Assembly: GCA_039796915.1 (NCBI GenBank)
Contig: JBDKIU010000206.1
Location: forward strand, 1-6,113
Length of the DNA: 6,113 nucleotides
Origin: REEB481 sp039796915
Lineage (GTDB): Bacteria > Bacteroidota > Bacteroidia > NS11-12g > UBA955
Direction of reading: 5' to 3'
Each line of letters begins with the position of its first letter. The stretch's first letter is position 1. The notes below the pieces were generated by a model that was not told where the DNA came from, made no database searches, and saw nothing but the letters and a program-made list of their open reading frames with translations. Below are positions 5,581-6,113 of this stretch, piece by piece. The position numbers and the translations under genes are program-made.

Positions 5581-6113
5581 GCCCATACGCTCCGAAATAA
5601 CAAACAACTGCGCAGAAAATCTCTACCTCTGGGATATTTCTGAACCTACAGAGGTGCTGTTGGAACTTTTTTGTATTCAGGGTGCCCCGCCGCCGGCCAT
5701 TCAAAATCCCGAGAGGCTCAGGCATTTTTTAGCTTCCCGCTTACTGGTGCGGCAAATTTTCCCCGGTGCAGAACTGCTCAAAGATGAATTTGGGAAACCA
5801 TTCATCAAGGATTTTCAGGGGCACATCAGCCTGAGTCACAGCGGTGAACTGGCCGGATTGTATGTATCCGGGAATAGAGCCTGCGGCCTTGATCTTGAAG
5901 TGGTGGGCACGCAAATCATCAACATTGCACCTCGCTTTTGCAACAACGAAGAGCTGGAATATGCACGGCAGGGTGCTGATGAAACGGCACTGCACCTGAT
6001 TTGGGGCGCCAAAGAATGTATGTATAAAACTTATGGTAAGAAGGGCGTTGACTTCAGAAAACACATGCGGATATCGCCTCTTGTGGCCACTGATTCCGGG
6101 ATTCTTCATGGAT
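5579..6113 (+). CDS. 4'-phosphopantetheinyl transferase, Sfp type (3' end missing)
   Basis: This enzyme transfers the phosphopantetheine arm of coenzyme A to a serine of acyl or peptidyl carrier proteins, activating them for fatty acid, polyketide or peptide synthesis. The reading frame is open from 5531 to the window edge, and the visible part is 178 residues from the ATG at 5579. Signatures are in order: DEFGKPF (69-75), ISLSHSGELAGLYV (83-96), GLDLE (103-107) with D105 and E107 as Mg-binding residues, and WGAKECMYKTYG (142-153), the WxxKExxxK motif with K145, E146 and K150. About 30-50 residues may be missing at the C-terminus. The start MPIRSEI is chosen as the only ATG between the upstream in-frame stop at 5528 and the conserved region. 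It overlaps the start codon of the divergent WD40 gene. Which carrier protein it serves cannot be read from the window. Confidence 0.93.
   Translation, partial: MPIRSEITNNCAENLYLWDISEPTEVLLELFCIQGAPPPAIQNPERLRHFLASRLLVRQIFPGAELLKDEFGKPFIKDFQGHISLSHSGELAGLYVSGNRACGLDLEVVGTQIINIAPRFCNNEELEYARQGADETALHLIWGAKECMYKTYGKKGVDFRKHMRISPLVATDSGILHG

Noticed and set aside
5741..6109. 122-codon open frame on the minus strand at the right edge
   Set aside because: The plus-strand frame carries the phosphopantetheinyl transferase motifs SLSHS, GLDLE and WGAKE; this one is its shadow.

Overview
The window comes from a chromosome of a Bacteroidota bacterium. Three things point there. The reverse complement of bases 1-115 is the 5' end of a 16S rRNA gene, with the AGAGTTTGATCCTGGCTCAG start and a GATGAACGCTAGCGGCAGGC stretch usual in this phylum. 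The promoters ahead of it have the phylum-specific -7 element TAnnTTTG with an upstream TTTG/TTG. The proteins also have Bacteroidota-like character. I cannot place it more finely; the 16S start would fit a Chitinophagia, Saprospiria or Crocinitomicaceae-like lineage.

Layout, left to right. (1) Bases 1-115: start of 16S rRNA, minus strand, running off the left edge. (2) Bases 116-689: no protein gene. This is the rRNA leader plus an array of four tandem promoters, two of them inside nearly identical 93-94 bp direct repeats. (3) Bases 690-2973: a tight minus-strand cluster, an unnamed 160-residue protein -> rdgB -> queA, in which both junctions are ATGA stop/start overlaps. (4) Bases 3037-4104: ilvE on the plus strand, divergent from that cluster. 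(5) Bases 4105-4641: dcd on the minus strand, stop-to-stop with ilvE and no intergenic base. (6) Bases 4666-5580: a seven-bladed WD40 protein on the minus strand, 24 bases upstream of dcd. (7) Bases 5579-6113: the 5' part of a Sfp-type 4'-phosphopantetheinyl transferase gene on the plus strand, running off the right edge. Its start codon overlaps the probable start codon of the WD40 gene.

The genes are mostly housekeeping. RdgB removes non-canonical purine nucleoside triphosphates, Dcd feeds dUTP/dTTP synthesis, QueA acts in queuosine modification of tRNA, IlvE makes or degrades branched-chain amino acids, and the phosphopantetheinyl transferase activates carrier proteins. They do not form one pathway, and I see no defence, mobile or biosynthetic system. 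The features most worth a second look are the duplicated rRNA promoter array, the unnamed protein upstream of rdgB (its layout resembles the DNA polymerase III psi / uracil-DNA-glycosylase fold), and the extreme compaction at the ilvE/dcd and WD40/phosphopantetheinyl transferase boundaries.
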